From Paracidovorax sp031843945 (lineage in GTDB: Bacteria; Pseudomonadota; Gammaproteobacteria; Burkholderiales; Burkholderiaceae_C): a DNA stretch of 64,000 nt. The stretch covers positions 124,001-188,000 of the forward strand of contig NZ_JAVTJJ010000005.1 in assembly GCF_031843945.1 (NCBI RefSeq), given 5' to 3'. Shown here in pieces: positions 18,046 to 26,747 of the stretch. Under the pieces are notes generated by a model that was not told the DNA's origin, ran no database searches, and saw only the letters and a list, made by a program, of their open reading frames with translations. The first letter of the stretch is position 1. The number at the start of each line of letters is the position of its first letter. Both the position numbers and the translations under genes were made by a program.

Positions 18046-19908
18046 TTGTCTCCCGCGCATTTCGTCCTGCACGACGTCTTTGGCTATGACCAGTTCCGCG
18101 GCCCGCAGCAGGCCATCGTCGAGCATGTGATCTCCGGCGGCGACGCCCTGGTGCTCATGCCCACGGGCGGCGGCAAGTCGCTGTGCTACCAGGTGCCCGC
18201 CATCGTGCGGCGCGATGCGGGGCAGGGCGTGGCGATCGTGGTGTCGCCCTTGATCGCGCTCATGCATGACCAGGTGGGCGCGCTGCACGAGGCGGGGGTC
18301 GATGCCGCCTTTCTCAATTCAACGCTCGACTGGCAGCAGGCGCAGGAGCTGGAAAAGCGCGTGGCGCGCGGCGACATCACCATGCTGTATGCCGCGCCCG
18401 AGCGGCTGACCACGCCGCGCTTTCTGGAGCTGCTGGACGGCCTGCACCAGCGCGGCCAGCTGTCGATGTTCGCCATCGACGAGGCGCATTGCGTGAGCCA
18501 GTGGGGCCACGACTTCCGCCCTGAATACCGCGCACTCACCGTGCTGCACGAGCGCTATGCGGGCGTGCCGCGCATCGCGCTCACCGCCACGGCAGACGAG
18601 CTCACGCGCGCCGATATCGTCGAGCGGCTGCAGCTCGAAGGCGCGCAGCATTTCGTCAGCAGCTTCGACCGGCCGAACATCCGCTACCGCATCGAAGAGA
18701 AGAAAGAGCCGCTCGCCCAACTGCTGCGATTCATCGAGCGTGAGCACCCCGAAGACGCGGGCGTGGTCTATTGCCAGTCGCGCAAGCGGGTCGAAGAGAT
18801 GTCTGCCGCGCTGGTCGATGCGGGCCTGAAGTCGCTGCCCTATCACGCCGGCCTGCCGTCTGAAGTGCGCCAGCAGAACCAGGATCGCTTCCTGCGCGAA
18901 GAAGGCATCGTGATGGTGGCGACCATCGCGTTCGGCATGGGCATCGACAAGCCCGACGTGCGCTTCGTCGCCCACGTGGACATGCCCAAGAACATCGAGG
19001 GCTACTACCAGGAAACCGGCCGCGCCGGCCGCGACGGCCTGCCCGCCGATGCCTGGATGGCCTACGGCCTGCAGGACGTGGTCAACCAGCGCCGCATGAT
19101 CGACGAGAGCCCGGCGGGCGAGGAATTCAAGCAGGTGATGCGCGGCAAGCTCGATGCGCTGCTGGGCCTGGCCGAGGCCACCGACTGCCGCCGCGTGCGG
19201 CTGCTGGGCTACTTCGGCGAGCCGTCAGCGCCCTGCGGCAACTGCGACAACTGCATCAACCCGCCGGCTGTGTGGGACGGCACGGACGCGGCTCGCAAGC
19301 TGCTCTCGACCATCTACCGCGTGCACGCCGCCAGCGGCCTGACCTTTGGCACCGGCCACATCATGGACATCGTGCGCGGCAAGGACACCGAGAAGGTCAA
19401 GCAGTTCGGGCACGACAAGCTCTCCACCTTCGGCCTGGGCAAGGATTACTCCGAAACCCAGCTGCGCGGCGTGCTGCGCCAGTTGCTGGCGACCGGCGCG
19501 GTGGGCCTGCACAAGGTGATGCTGGAGAGCGGCCACAGCTTCGACACGCTGAGCCTCACCGATGGCTCGCGCCCCGTGCTCAAGGGCGAGATGCCCGTGC
19601 AGCTGCGCGAATCGACCGCTAGCGCGCCGGCCAAACGCACGCGCCGCAGCACGGCACCGCCGGCTGCCGCAGCCAACCTGGGGCCGGATGCGCAAGCCCG
19701 CTTCATCAACCTGAAGGCCTGGCGCGCAGAGGTGGCGCGCGAGCACAACCTGCCGGCCTACGTGATCTTTCACGACGCCACGCTGGCGGCGATTGCCGAG
19801 CGCAATCCGGCGTCGCTCGATGATCTGCAGGGCATTACCGGAATGGGCGCGAAGAAGCTGGAAGCCTACGGCGCCGATGTGGTGCGCGTGTGCGGCTCAA
19901 GCGCCTGA
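18046..19908 (+). CDS. recQ: ATP-dependent DNA helicase RecQ
   Basis: This 620-residue 3'-5' helicase of the RecF/repair pathway shows Walker A MPTGGGKS (about residues 38-45), IDEAHCVSQWGHDFRPEY near 145, and ETGRAGRDG. The zinc-binding Cys cluster includes CRRVRLLGYFGE and CGNCDNC. The C-terminal ~80 residues form an HRDC domain. The start is TTG, preceded by AGAGAG, and no ATG is available before the conserved FGYDQFRGPQQ. Translation signals partly come from an adjacent family 1 repeat. Confidence 0.95.
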   Translation: MSPAHFVLHDVFGYDQFRGPQQAIVEHVISGGDALVLMPTGGGKSLCYQVPAIVRRDAGQGVAIVVSPLIALMHDQVGALHEAGVDAAFLNSTLDWQQAQELEKRVARGDITMLYAAPERLTTPRFLELLDGLHQRGQLSMFAIDEAHCVSQWGHDFRPEYRALTVLHERYAGVPRIALTATADELTRADIVERLQLEGAQHFVSSFDRPNIRYRIEEKKEPLAQLLRFIEREHPEDAGVVYCQSRKRVEEMSAALVDAGLKSLPYHAGLPSEVRQQNQDRFLREEGIVMVATIAFGMGIDKPDVRFVAHVDMPKNIEGYYQETGRAGRDGLPADAWMAYGLQDVVNQRRMIDESPAGEEFKQVMRGKLDALLGLAEATDCRRVRLLGYFGEPSAPCGNCDNCINPPAVWDGTDAARKLLSTIYRVHAASGLTFGTGHIMDIVRGKDTEKVKQFGHDKLSTFGLGKDYSETQLRGVLRQLLATGAVGLHKVMLESGHSFDTLSLTDGSRPVLKGEMPVQLRESTASAPAKRTRRSTAPPAAAANLGPDAQARFINLKAWRAEVAREHNLPAYVIFHDATLAAIAERNPASLDDLQGITGMGAKKLEAYGADVVRVCGSSA

Positions 19909-19950
19909 CACGCCGCACAGCCATCGATTTCAGTCTTTGTCGGCCCGGAT

Positions 19951-20883
19951 TCAGAACTGCACTTCGACCTGCACGCTGTCCTGGTACAGCCCGGGCGGCA
20001 CTGCGGGCTGGTCCGGGTAGATGGTGGCGGTGTAGGGCAGCGTTTGCGCAGTGATGCCGTCGGCCACGCCCACGCCGGGCACGCGGTTCGCAGGGTCGGT
20101 GCCCCACACGCCTCCGCCGGGTTTGAACACGTCGTAGGCCAGCAGATTGCCTTCGGCAGACAGCATCCGCCGGCGCCCTGCACTGGGCCGCCCGCCCGCG
20201 GTGATGCCTACCGTGTAGAGCAGTCCCCGGGTGCAGGTCAGCGTGAGGTTCTGCGTGACGGAGCTGAATGCGCCGGGCAGCGGTGCGGAGCCGAAGTGGA
20301 TATCAGGTGCAGTGATGGCGCAGTCGTTCGTCACCACCAACTGCACGGTCAGCGGCCGGTTCACGTTGCCGTTGCGCGGAACCCCCAAGCAGAGGTTGCC
20401 CAGGCCCAGCAGGCCTTCGCAGATGTTGGCGTACTCCCAGTTGACGGTGATGGTGTCGGTATAGGTGCCCGCCGGCACGTTGGCGCCGGCCGCCGTGGTG
20501 ATGCGCACGGGCAGCGTGGCAGCGTTGTTGCTGAGCAGGCCCAGCACCGCCAGTCCCGACGCGTTGATGATCAGCAGTCCCTGCGTGTAAGAGGCGCCGC
20601 CCATGTCGGTGAGCTGATACGGGATCTGGTGGACTCCGTTCTTGAGCGTGAGGTTAGTGGTGCCGGAGACGATCTTCGTGCGCAGCGTAGGCGTGCCCAG
20701 CGCCGACAGCACGATGCCACCGCACGTCAGCGTGAAGTTGGCCGACGTGCCGATCACCGGCCCCTGCCGCACGCGGAACGACGACACCGTGCCCAGCGAG
20801 CCTCCGGTTTCCGCTGGCACGCAGTCGGCGCGAACGTCGGACAGGCCAGCCGCCAGGGCGATCAGGGCCAGCGCGGCTTTCAT
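19951..20883 (-). CDS. Two-domain spore-coat-U-like pilus protein, probable tip adhesin
   Basis: The 310-residue secreted protein has a signal peptide (ALALIALAAGLSDVRA) and two tandem SCPU-type immunoglobulin-like domains, about residues 20-150 and 175-310. Each ends in a donor-strand-like TYTDTITVNWEY or LYQDSVQVEVQF. It is the last gene of the chaperone-usher operon and starts by ATGA overlap with the usher stop. Two-domain subunits at the end of such operons are usually the tip protein; the receptor is unknown. It is convergent with recQ across 42 bp with no clear hairpin. Confidence 0.82.
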   Translation of the reverse strand: MKAALALIALAAGLSDVRADCVPAETGGSLGTVSSFRVRQGPVIGTSANFTLTCGGIVLSALGTPTLRTKIVSGTTNLTLKNGVHQIPYQLTDMGGASYTQGLLIINASGLAVLGLLSNNAATLPVRITTAAGANVPAGTYTDTITVNWEYANICEGLLGLGNLCLGVPRNGNVNRPLTVQLVVTNDCAITAPDIHFGSAPLPGAFSSVTQNLTLTCTRGLLYTVGITAGGRPSAGRRRMLSAEGNLLAYDVFKPGGGVWGTDPANRVPGVGVADGITAQTLPYTATIYPDQPAVPPGLYQDSVQVEVQF

Positions 20884-23309
20884 GTGCGCTGCCCCGGTGC
20901 GGCTGCTGGTTCCGGGTCATTGGCTCCAGGGGCAGCCTTGTCGGTGGAACACGTCACCAGCAGGTCGCGCGCGGCGGCATAGGCCGCCTCGTCGAATGCA
21001 GCGCGGCAAGCCGGCCCACCGCCGGGAGGCTGCACCACCAGCGTGTTGCGGGGGTGCAGTCGGGTGAGGTAGACCACGCCGTCCCAGCCCACCACCGAAG
21101 GCACCTGCCCTTGCTCGTGCAGCACCGCGCTGCCCGGTGGCAAAGGGCGGCCTTGCGTGTCCAAAAGGGTGATGGTGGCAGTGCGCATTTTCAGCACGGG
21201 CAGCGAGACGAAGGCGCCCATGCCGCGCGGTACCGCCACCTGTTTTTCCATCGCTGGGGCGTGCATTTCTGCCGGCATCTCGAGCGTGTTGAGGGCGTAG
21301 CGCCCGTTGTAGTACGAAGTCACGTCGGTCACCAGCAGGTAGCCGCGGTCGTCTGTGCGGCCGACGGGCTGATGGTCATACATCACCTCCACGTTCGGCA
21401 CGCCCTCGGTGGACACCAGCGCGAAGCTGTCGGTGATGCGGTTGGCCGCAAACCCGTAGCCGTCCATCAACCCCAGCGAGCCGGCGACGCCCGCCCACTG
21501 CGACGGCGCCCCCGGTGTGCCGAACACACCGGCCTGCGCCAGCAGCTTGCGGCTGCGGTGCTGCACGGCCGCCTGGCTGTAGCGGGACTGGCGCTCGCTG
21601 GTGATCGACTGGCTGGCGTTCCAGCCCCAGCCGCCATCGGTCGGAATGCTCTGCTGGTAGCTGGCCTGTGCCTGGTTGCGGCCGCCGGCGCGGGCCATGG
21701 AAACCTGGGCCGACGAGTCGGCGCCGACCAGGTAGGTCAGCTGCAGGCGAAGCTGCGTATCGCCCGTCTCCAGCGTGCGGCCGGCCGTCACCGACACGAA
21801 CATGTTGCGCTGCACGGACGTGCTGTAGCTGGCATAGGCCAGGCGGTTGCGGTCGTTCATGGCGCCACGCAGATCCACCCAGCCGAGGTTGAAAGTGCCG
21901 ACGCTGGTGTTCAGGTGCGTGTTGATCTGGCGGGCGCGCCGTTGCAGGCGAAAGCCGTCGCGCGCGGCGGTGCTGGCGTCGCCATAGCCTGCGGTGCGGC
22001 TGAGTTGCTGCGCGGAGATGCCGCCCAGGCTGGAGTCGTATTGGTAGCCAAGGCTGTATTGCCAGCCCTGGCCCTGGCCGCGTACCTGCCCGCGCGTGGC
22101 CGATGCCGACGCCACGCCCCACTGGCCCAGCCGGTTCATGGTGCCGACGCCGAGCACGGCCAGATCCCGCCCTGCCTGCGCCTGGCCTTCCAGCGTCCAG
22201 CGGTCGCTCATGCCGCGCCGGTAGACGCCCGAGCCCAGCGTCTGCCCGTAGGCCAGGTTGCGCATACCGAAGTCGCGCCGCAGCGCCCCCAGCGAGAGTG
22301 AATAGTCTGTCCAGCCCGGCCGCAGCAACTGGCTGCTGACGTAGAACGGCACGTCGGTGCTTACGCGCCGGCCCAGCGCGTCGGTAGTGACGATGGACGC
22401 CACCCCGCTGCCCGACACGGTAGGCAGCCCGCCCAGCGTGAACGGCCCTGGCGCCACGTTTTGGCTGGTCGAGCGGAAACCGTTCACGAAGACGTCGACG
22501 GCAGAAGGCACGGCCGCCTGGCCGGCGAATTCGGGCAGCGGATAGGTCACCAGATCGGGCCGGGTGGCGAAGTTGCGTGACCATTGCACACCGCCAAGGC
22601 GCACCGAAGTGGACCAGGGCAGGGCGCCGGTCACCATGTCGCCCACAGTGACCTCCGTTGCGGTGACCGGGTCGGTACGTGTCCAGCGGGTGTCGTAGCG
22701 CAGGTAGCCCGACTGCCCCCCGCCATCGGTGCGGCGGTATAGCCCGCTGTGCGATGCGATGCCGAGCGGGCCGAAGTAGCGCTGCTCTGACCAGACGGCA
22801 GTCGATGTGGTGGTCGACGGGCGGCCTTGCGACCGCTGGGCGTAGACGTCGTAGTTCAGCAGCCACCCGCTGCCCGCAGACAGCTGCAGCGGCTCGCGTT
22901 CTTCCGGCTGCAACGACTGCGCGGGCAACCAGGCGGGCGGCACCTGCACGGCCAGGCGCTGGTTCGGGCCGTCGTAGCGTGCGGAAACACCGGGCAGGCT
23001 TTCCACGGCTACCCGCGTGCCCGCTGGCTGGTCGGTGTGGATGTAGAGCTGGCGCAGCATGGCGGCATCGATGGCGTGGTGGTCAGGGCCGTGCTGCGTC
23101 ACTTCAACGACTTCGCCGTTGCGCTGGCCGTTGACGATGACCTCCAGGTACAGCGTGATCGGCCCATGCCCCGCCAGGCCCGCACCGGCCGGTGGCGCAG
23201 GGGGAAGGGCGGGCAGTGCTCCGGCGCCCAGCCAGTGCGGCAGGCAGGCGGCCAGCACCAGCCAGCGGCCGGCGCGCGTGACAGAGGTGGGCCGGTCATT
23301 GCGCTGCAC
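20880..23309 (-). CDS. Fimbrial usher, outer-membrane
   Basis: The 809-residue usher has a GTG start overlapping the chaperone gene and an N-terminal signal (WLVLAACLPHWLGAGA). An N-terminal domain carries YLEVIVNGQRNGEVVEV, followed by a large beta-barrel region with the plug and YPLPEFAGQAAVPSAVDVFV-type segments. The C-terminal domains contain RTDDRGYLLV and PLPPGSAVL. It should secrete and assemble SCPU-type subunits in chaperone-bound form. Its length and neighbours fit the pi/sigma-type spore-coat-U pili (Csu-like). Confidence 0.92.
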   Translation of the reverse strand: MQRNDRPTSVTRAGRWLVLAACLPHWLGAGALPALPPAPPAGAGLAGHGPITLYLEVIVNGQRNGEVVEVTQHGPDHHAIDAAMLRQLYIHTDQPAGTRVAVESLPGVSARYDGPNQRLAVQVPPAWLPAQSLQPEEREPLQLSAGSGWLLNYDVYAQRSQGRPSTTTSTAVWSEQRYFGPLGIASHSGLYRRTDGGGQSGYLRYDTRWTRTDPVTATEVTVGDMVTGALPWSTSVRLGGVQWSRNFATRPDLVTYPLPEFAGQAAVPSAVDVFVNGFRSTSQNVAPGPFTLGGLPTVSGSGVASIVTTDALGRRVSTDVPFYVSSQLLRPGWTDYSLSLGALRRDFGMRNLAYGQTLGSGVYRRGMSDRWTLEGQAQAGRDLAVLGVGTMNRLGQWGVASASATRGQVRGQGQGWQYSLGYQYDSSLGGISAQQLSRTAGYGDASTAARDGFRLQRRARQINTHLNTSVGTFNLGWVDLRGAMNDRNRLAYASYSTSVQRNMFVSVTAGRTLETGDTQLRLQLTYLVGADSSAQVSMARAGGRNQAQASYQQSIPTDGGWGWNASQSITSERQSRYSQAAVQHRSRKLLAQAGVFGTPGAPSQWAGVAGSLGLMDGYGFAANRITDSFALVSTEGVPNVEVMYDHQPVGRTDDRGYLLVTDVTSYYNGRYALNTLEMPAEMHAPAMEKQVAVPRGMGAFVSLPVLKMRTATITLLDTQGRPLPPGSAVLHEQGQVPSVVGWDGVVYLTRLHPRNTLVVQPPGGGPACRAAFDEAAYAAARDLLVTCSTDKAAPGANDPEPAAAPGQRT

Positions 23310-24120
23310 GTCGCAGGATCGCCGCCCGTCCGTTGACGGCGGCTTTCAGCAGGAAGTTGCCAGAGGGCGCAGTGGGCAGATCCCACTGCCGTTCACTACC
23401 GGCCAGCACATAGCCGAGAAGTCCCGGGTTGACCGAGATTTCAGTGGCCGCATCCGCAGCCTGCCAGCCCACCGCCGTGATCCGGCCGTGGGCCGGTCCG
23501 TCGTTGCGCAGCACCAGGCGATGCACCTCGCCCTGACTGTTGATGCGCCAGGACACATCGGGCTCCAGCATGCGCGTGGGCTCCGATCCGACGGCGGCCA
23601 TTGCGGCGGCCGACATGCGCGGGCCGATTGCGCCCGTCCCATAGATGAACAGCGGGATCGCATAGCGCACCTGCAATTGAACGCCGAGCGCGGCCTGCGG
23701 TGCGTCGCTGCCGTGCTGCGTGTCCGGGGGGCGCGGCAGTTCGTCGACGATCACGCGGTAGGCATCTTCCGAAAGCGGCGCAGCCGGCCCCATGGCCATC
23801 AACCGCACCATCTGCCGCGCGCCGGGGGCGATGTCGGTGATGGGTGGGCTGGCGATCACGTCCTTTTGAGAGGCGAACTGGTCGTCGCCCTGGTCCTGCG
23901 TCCATCCCATCACCCGCACCTGGACCGTGACCGGCTGCAGGCCGCGGTTCTCGATCCAGAGGGCCACGGCGCGCTGGCTGCCTGCAATGACCGGATCCAC
24001 CGGCCAGATCATCAACGGCGCGGCGGCGCGCGCGGGGGCTGCGGCGATTGCTAGCAGGCAGGCCGCTGCCAGCAGGCACCAGCCCAGACCCGCCAGTCGA
24101 TGCAAGGCGCCGTTCACCAT
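23296..24120 (-). CDS. Periplasmic pilus chaperone
   Basis: The 274-residue protein has a signal peptide ending in APARA and two immunoglobulin-like domains. PLMIWPVDPVIAGSQRAVALW marks the N-terminal G1-strand partner region, and YRVIVDELPRPP plus VRYAIPLFIYG are typical of FimC/CsuC-like chaperones. It binds the SCPU subunits in the periplasm and delivers them to the usher. It overlaps the preceding subunit gene by 7 bp and the usher by 14 bp, so the cluster is translationally coupled. Confidence 0.9.
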   Translation of the reverse strand: MVNGALHRLAGLGWCLLAAACLLAIAAAPARAAAPLMIWPVDPVIAGSQRAVALWIENRGLQPVTVQVRVMGWTQDQGDDQFASQKDVIASPPITDIAPGARQMVRLMAMGPAAPLSEDAYRVIVDELPRPPDTQHGSDAPQAALGVQLQVRYAIPLFIYGTGAIGPRMSAAAMAAVGSEPTRMLEPDVSWRINSQGEVHRLVLRNDGPAHGRITAVGWQAADAATEISVNPGLLGYVLAGSERQWDLPTAPSGNFLLKAAVNGRAAILRRAAQ

Positions 24121-24686
24121 GTGAGTGTCACCTGCACCGTATCGGTGTAGATGCCTGCAGTAAGGCCCGTACCGGGCAAATTGGCGGTACCGATGATGGG
24201 AAGGGCCGTGGCAGTGGCTCCCAGCGGCAGGTCAACTACGGCATTGGGTGCCAGCGGCACCGTGGCTGCGCTGACAAGTGCCAGCGAGTAGGGCACATAC
24301 CGGCCTGCGTTGTTGGACATGCGCCGCTGCGCGCCCTGCGCGTGCAGTCCCGCATTGGTGCTGATATGGGCGGTAGTGCCAGGCGTGCATTCGATGCGCG
24401 CCTGCAATGTCATGCCGCCCCCCGCCATGGCGGTGGAGGTGACTGCGCCCACAGCCGGATGCGTGCCGAAATCCACGCCGCCGAAAGAAACGCCCGCCGT
24501 CTGCTGTGGTGCGCCCGACACCACGCAGCCGCGCACGACCGACGCCGACACCAGCACTGTGGCGGTGGTGGGAATGGAGGCCGGCACGACCCCGCTGCTG
24601 CCCGCAAGCAGAGCGAGCCCCAGCGAGCATCGCGCCGCTGCGGTGCGCGCGAGCGCACCCCTTCCACGGGTGGTGGTTGCGAACAT
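24114..24686 (-). CDS. Spore-coat-U-type pilus subunit
   Basis: The 190-residue secreted subunit has a signal peptide and a single SCPU domain: VSASVVRGCVVSG, ECTPGTTAHISTNAG and a C-terminal GIYTDTVQVTLTW strand. Two conserved Cys probably form the domain disulphide. It has an AGGAGG ribosome site. It lies 13 bp after the other subunit gene and upstream of the chaperone, and likely forms part of the pilus shaft or an adaptor. Confidence 0.85.
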   Translation of the reverse strand: MFATTTRGRGALARTAAARCSLGLALLAGSSGVVPASIPTTATVLVSASVVRGCVVSGAPQQTAGVSFGGVDFGTHPAVGAVTSTAMAGGGMTLQARIECTPGTTAHISTNAGLHAQGAQRRMSNNAGRYVPYSLALVSAATVPLAPNAVVDLPLGATATALPIIGTANLPGTGLTAGIYTDTVQVTLTW

Positions 24687-24699
24687 GACGCCCTCCTGT

Positions 24700-25326
24700 T
24701 CAGAAGGTGAGCGTGATTTGCAATTGGTCGGTGTAGGTGCCTGCAGGCAGAGCTTCGGGCGTGGTCTTATTGACCAGCCCGAAGATGGGCAGCACGAATG
24801 CGGCGCCGGTGATCGGAATGGCGATGCCGGTCACGGCCGAAGACACCGGGTAGGGCGTGGAATGACCTGCGTCGCGGTAGATGTCGTAGGCCAAAAAGGC
24901 TGCACCATTGCTCATGGCGCGCTGGCCTACGCCCGAGGTCCCTTGCCCAGCATGATTGCCCCCGCTGACCGCGATGTTGATGGCTGTCAATTCGGGCGAG
25001 CACACGACCTGCGTGGTGCCACCGCCCTCGCCGCCGGTGGCCACTGCCGTGGCCGTGCCGATGAAGGTGGCCGGGCGCACCCCGAAGTCCAGCGTGCCGA
25101 AGTTAGCGCCGTTGATGGTGCCCGGGCCGCCAAAGATGATGCAGCCCGAGGTGAGCGTGATCTGGGAATTCAGCTGGCCCGTGATGGCGGCAGCCGGCGC
25201 AGCGAGGCCGAGGCTGAAGGCGCCGATAGCGATGACCGCTGCACAACGCCGCACGCGTGAGCGCACGCGATCGGCCGGTGGGAGTGTCGAGACACGGGGG
25301 GAATGGGAATCCGGGCTGGCTCGCAT
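24700..25326 (-). CDS. Spore-coat-U-type pilus subunit, first gene of operon
   Basis: The 208-residue secreted protein has a long signal region ending in LAAPAAA and one SCPU domain (ITLTSGCIIFGGPG, VVCSPELTAINIAVSGG, TYTDQLQITLTF). The chosen start has AGGAG just upstream; an ATG 21 codons earlier is less likely. As the first gene it probably encodes the major shaft subunit. The operon order subunit-subunit-chaperone-usher-tip matches Csu-like pili, which support biofilm attachment in relatives. Confidence 0.85.
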   Translation of the reverse strand: MRASPDSHSPRVSTLPPADRVRSRVRRCAAVIAIGAFSLGLAAPAAAITGQLNSQITLTSGCIIFGGPGTINGANFGTLDFGVRPATFIGTATAVATGGEGGGTTQVVCSPELTAINIAVSGGNHAGQGTSGVGQRAMSNGAAFLAYDIYRDAGHSTPYPVSSAVTGIAIPITGAAFVLPIFGLVNKTTPEALPAGTYTDQLQITLTF

Positions 25327-25685
25327 CGCTTTCTCCTGATGAAGGGAAGAAAAACCGGAAGGCACCGAGCAGACGGGCCGGATGGACAACCCAGCGCTGC
25401 TTACGAACCCAAAGGCCCGTGCCTTGCCGACGCTAACGACAACTGACCGCCTGGAGCATTGGCGCGGAGCGAGAAAACGAGGGGATTGCAGGCTTTAGCA
25501 GTTGCAGGCCCGAGTTTCATTCGCTCTCGCAGCCACTGCTTGCAGGGCTGGCAGGTTGCCACTCTTTGCACACTGCCGCACTCGCTGAATGCAGTCATTG
25601 CAAAACCAATGGAAATCCTTAACCCTGCCCCTTGCTTTATGACAAGTTTTTTGTCACCCCGACTTCGCGGGTAGTTCTTTATACA
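25327..25685. other. Intergenic region upstream of the pilus operon
   Basis: About 360 bp between the first pilus gene and the amidotransferase 3' end, both on the minus strand. It is less G+C-rich than its surroundings and must contain the pilus promoter. A weak minus-strand TTGTCA occurs near 25650, but I see no convincing -10 box, operator or hairpin, and no gene. Confidence 0.5.
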
Positions 25686-26555
25686 TCAACGCCGCAGCAA
25701 AAGGGCTTGTCGCAGCAGCCGCGATGCACGGTCGCGGATCTGGAATGGACTGTGCCCTGGCGCCGGGCGCACCTTGGCCACGGAGCAGGCAGCCAGAAAA
25801 TCCTGCAGGATCGGCGTGTCGTCCAGCGCCACTGCGTCCTTGGCGCGAAACTCTGGATGCCACTGCGTCGCCGCGATGTAGCCCTTGCCCCGGCTGGGCC
25901 GGCGGCGTATGGCCTCGGGCACGCCATCCGGGTGGCTCCACGCTTCCACGTCAAAGCCCGGAGCGAGATTCTTGATGCCCTGGTGGTGAATGCTGTTAAC
26001 CACCACACGCTGCTGCTTGGGGTACATGGCCGACAGGCGCGTGCCTGGCACCATGTCGATCTCGTGAAAGTGCTGGTCGTAGGTGACGGCGTTGCGGTGC
26101 TGCTGCGCGCCCGGGTGTTGCGTCTCGATGTCCTGGTAGAGCGTGCCGCCGAAAGCCACGTTGATCAGTTGCAGGCCCCGGCATACGCCGAAGATGGGCT
26201 TGCCCGCCTGCTCGAATGCCTCCACCACCGCCAGGTCGTACAGGTCACGAATGCGGTCGCCCAGCCATGCATCTTTCAGCGGCTCCTCGCCGTAGCTGCC
26301 CGGCCACACGTCGGCGCCACCGTGCATCACCACCCCGTCCAGCCACTCGGCATAGTGCGCCAGCGTCACGTCGCCCCGCGCGGTTTCGCCTGTGGGGCAG
26401 GGCACCATCACCACCATGGCGCCAGCGGACATGATCCAGTGCGCGATGGTCTGCTCCACATACTGGAGCGTCTTGTTGGTGAAGAGAGAGCGTGCCGGGT
26501 CTGCATGAGAAAAGCAGGCCGACAGACCGATCTTGAGGCGTTTCGATGAAGTCAT
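25686..26555 (-). CDS. Class I glutamine amidotransferase-like hydrolase (peptidase C26, PuuD-like)
   Basis: The 289-residue protein has the catalytic Cys in GKPIFGVCRGLQLINV and the His/Glu pair in ATQWHPEFR, with HGGADVWPGSYGEEP forming the oxyanion region. PuuD relatives hydrolyse gamma-glutamyl-GABA in putrescine breakdown. No other puu genes are nearby, so the substrate is uncertain. The start at MTSSKRLKIGLSACF lacks a strong Shine-Dalgarno. The ~30 residues after the domain are basic and may be a local extension. Confidence 0.87.
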   Translation of the reverse strand: MTSSKRLKIGLSACFSHADPARSLFTNKTLQYVEQTIAHWIMSAGAMVVMVPCPTGETARGDVTLAHYAEWLDGVVMHGGADVWPGSYGEEPLKDAWLGDRIRDLYDLAVVEAFEQAGKPIFGVCRGLQLINVAFGGTLYQDIETQHPGAQQHRNAVTYDQHFHEIDMVPGTRLSAMYPKQQRVVVNSIHHQGIKNLAPGFDVEAWSHPDGVPEAIRRRPSRGKGYIAATQWHPEFRAKDAVALDDTPILQDFLAACSVAKVRPAPGHSPFQIRDRASRLLRQALLLRR

Positions 26556-26747
26556 GAGGAGCGGATCGCATGCCGGCTGTTCCGACACAAGAACCGGGCT
26601 CGGGCGTCTGGGTGGTCGAAAGCAGGATTCCGCGAAGCTGAATACATCGGGCAGTTGTAACCGCAAAAGGCGCGTCCAGCTGTAGGAGCCGGCCCCTGGG
26701 GGGCGTCGGCTACTTGGTTCACGCCAGCCGCGCCATACTGCGCAGCT

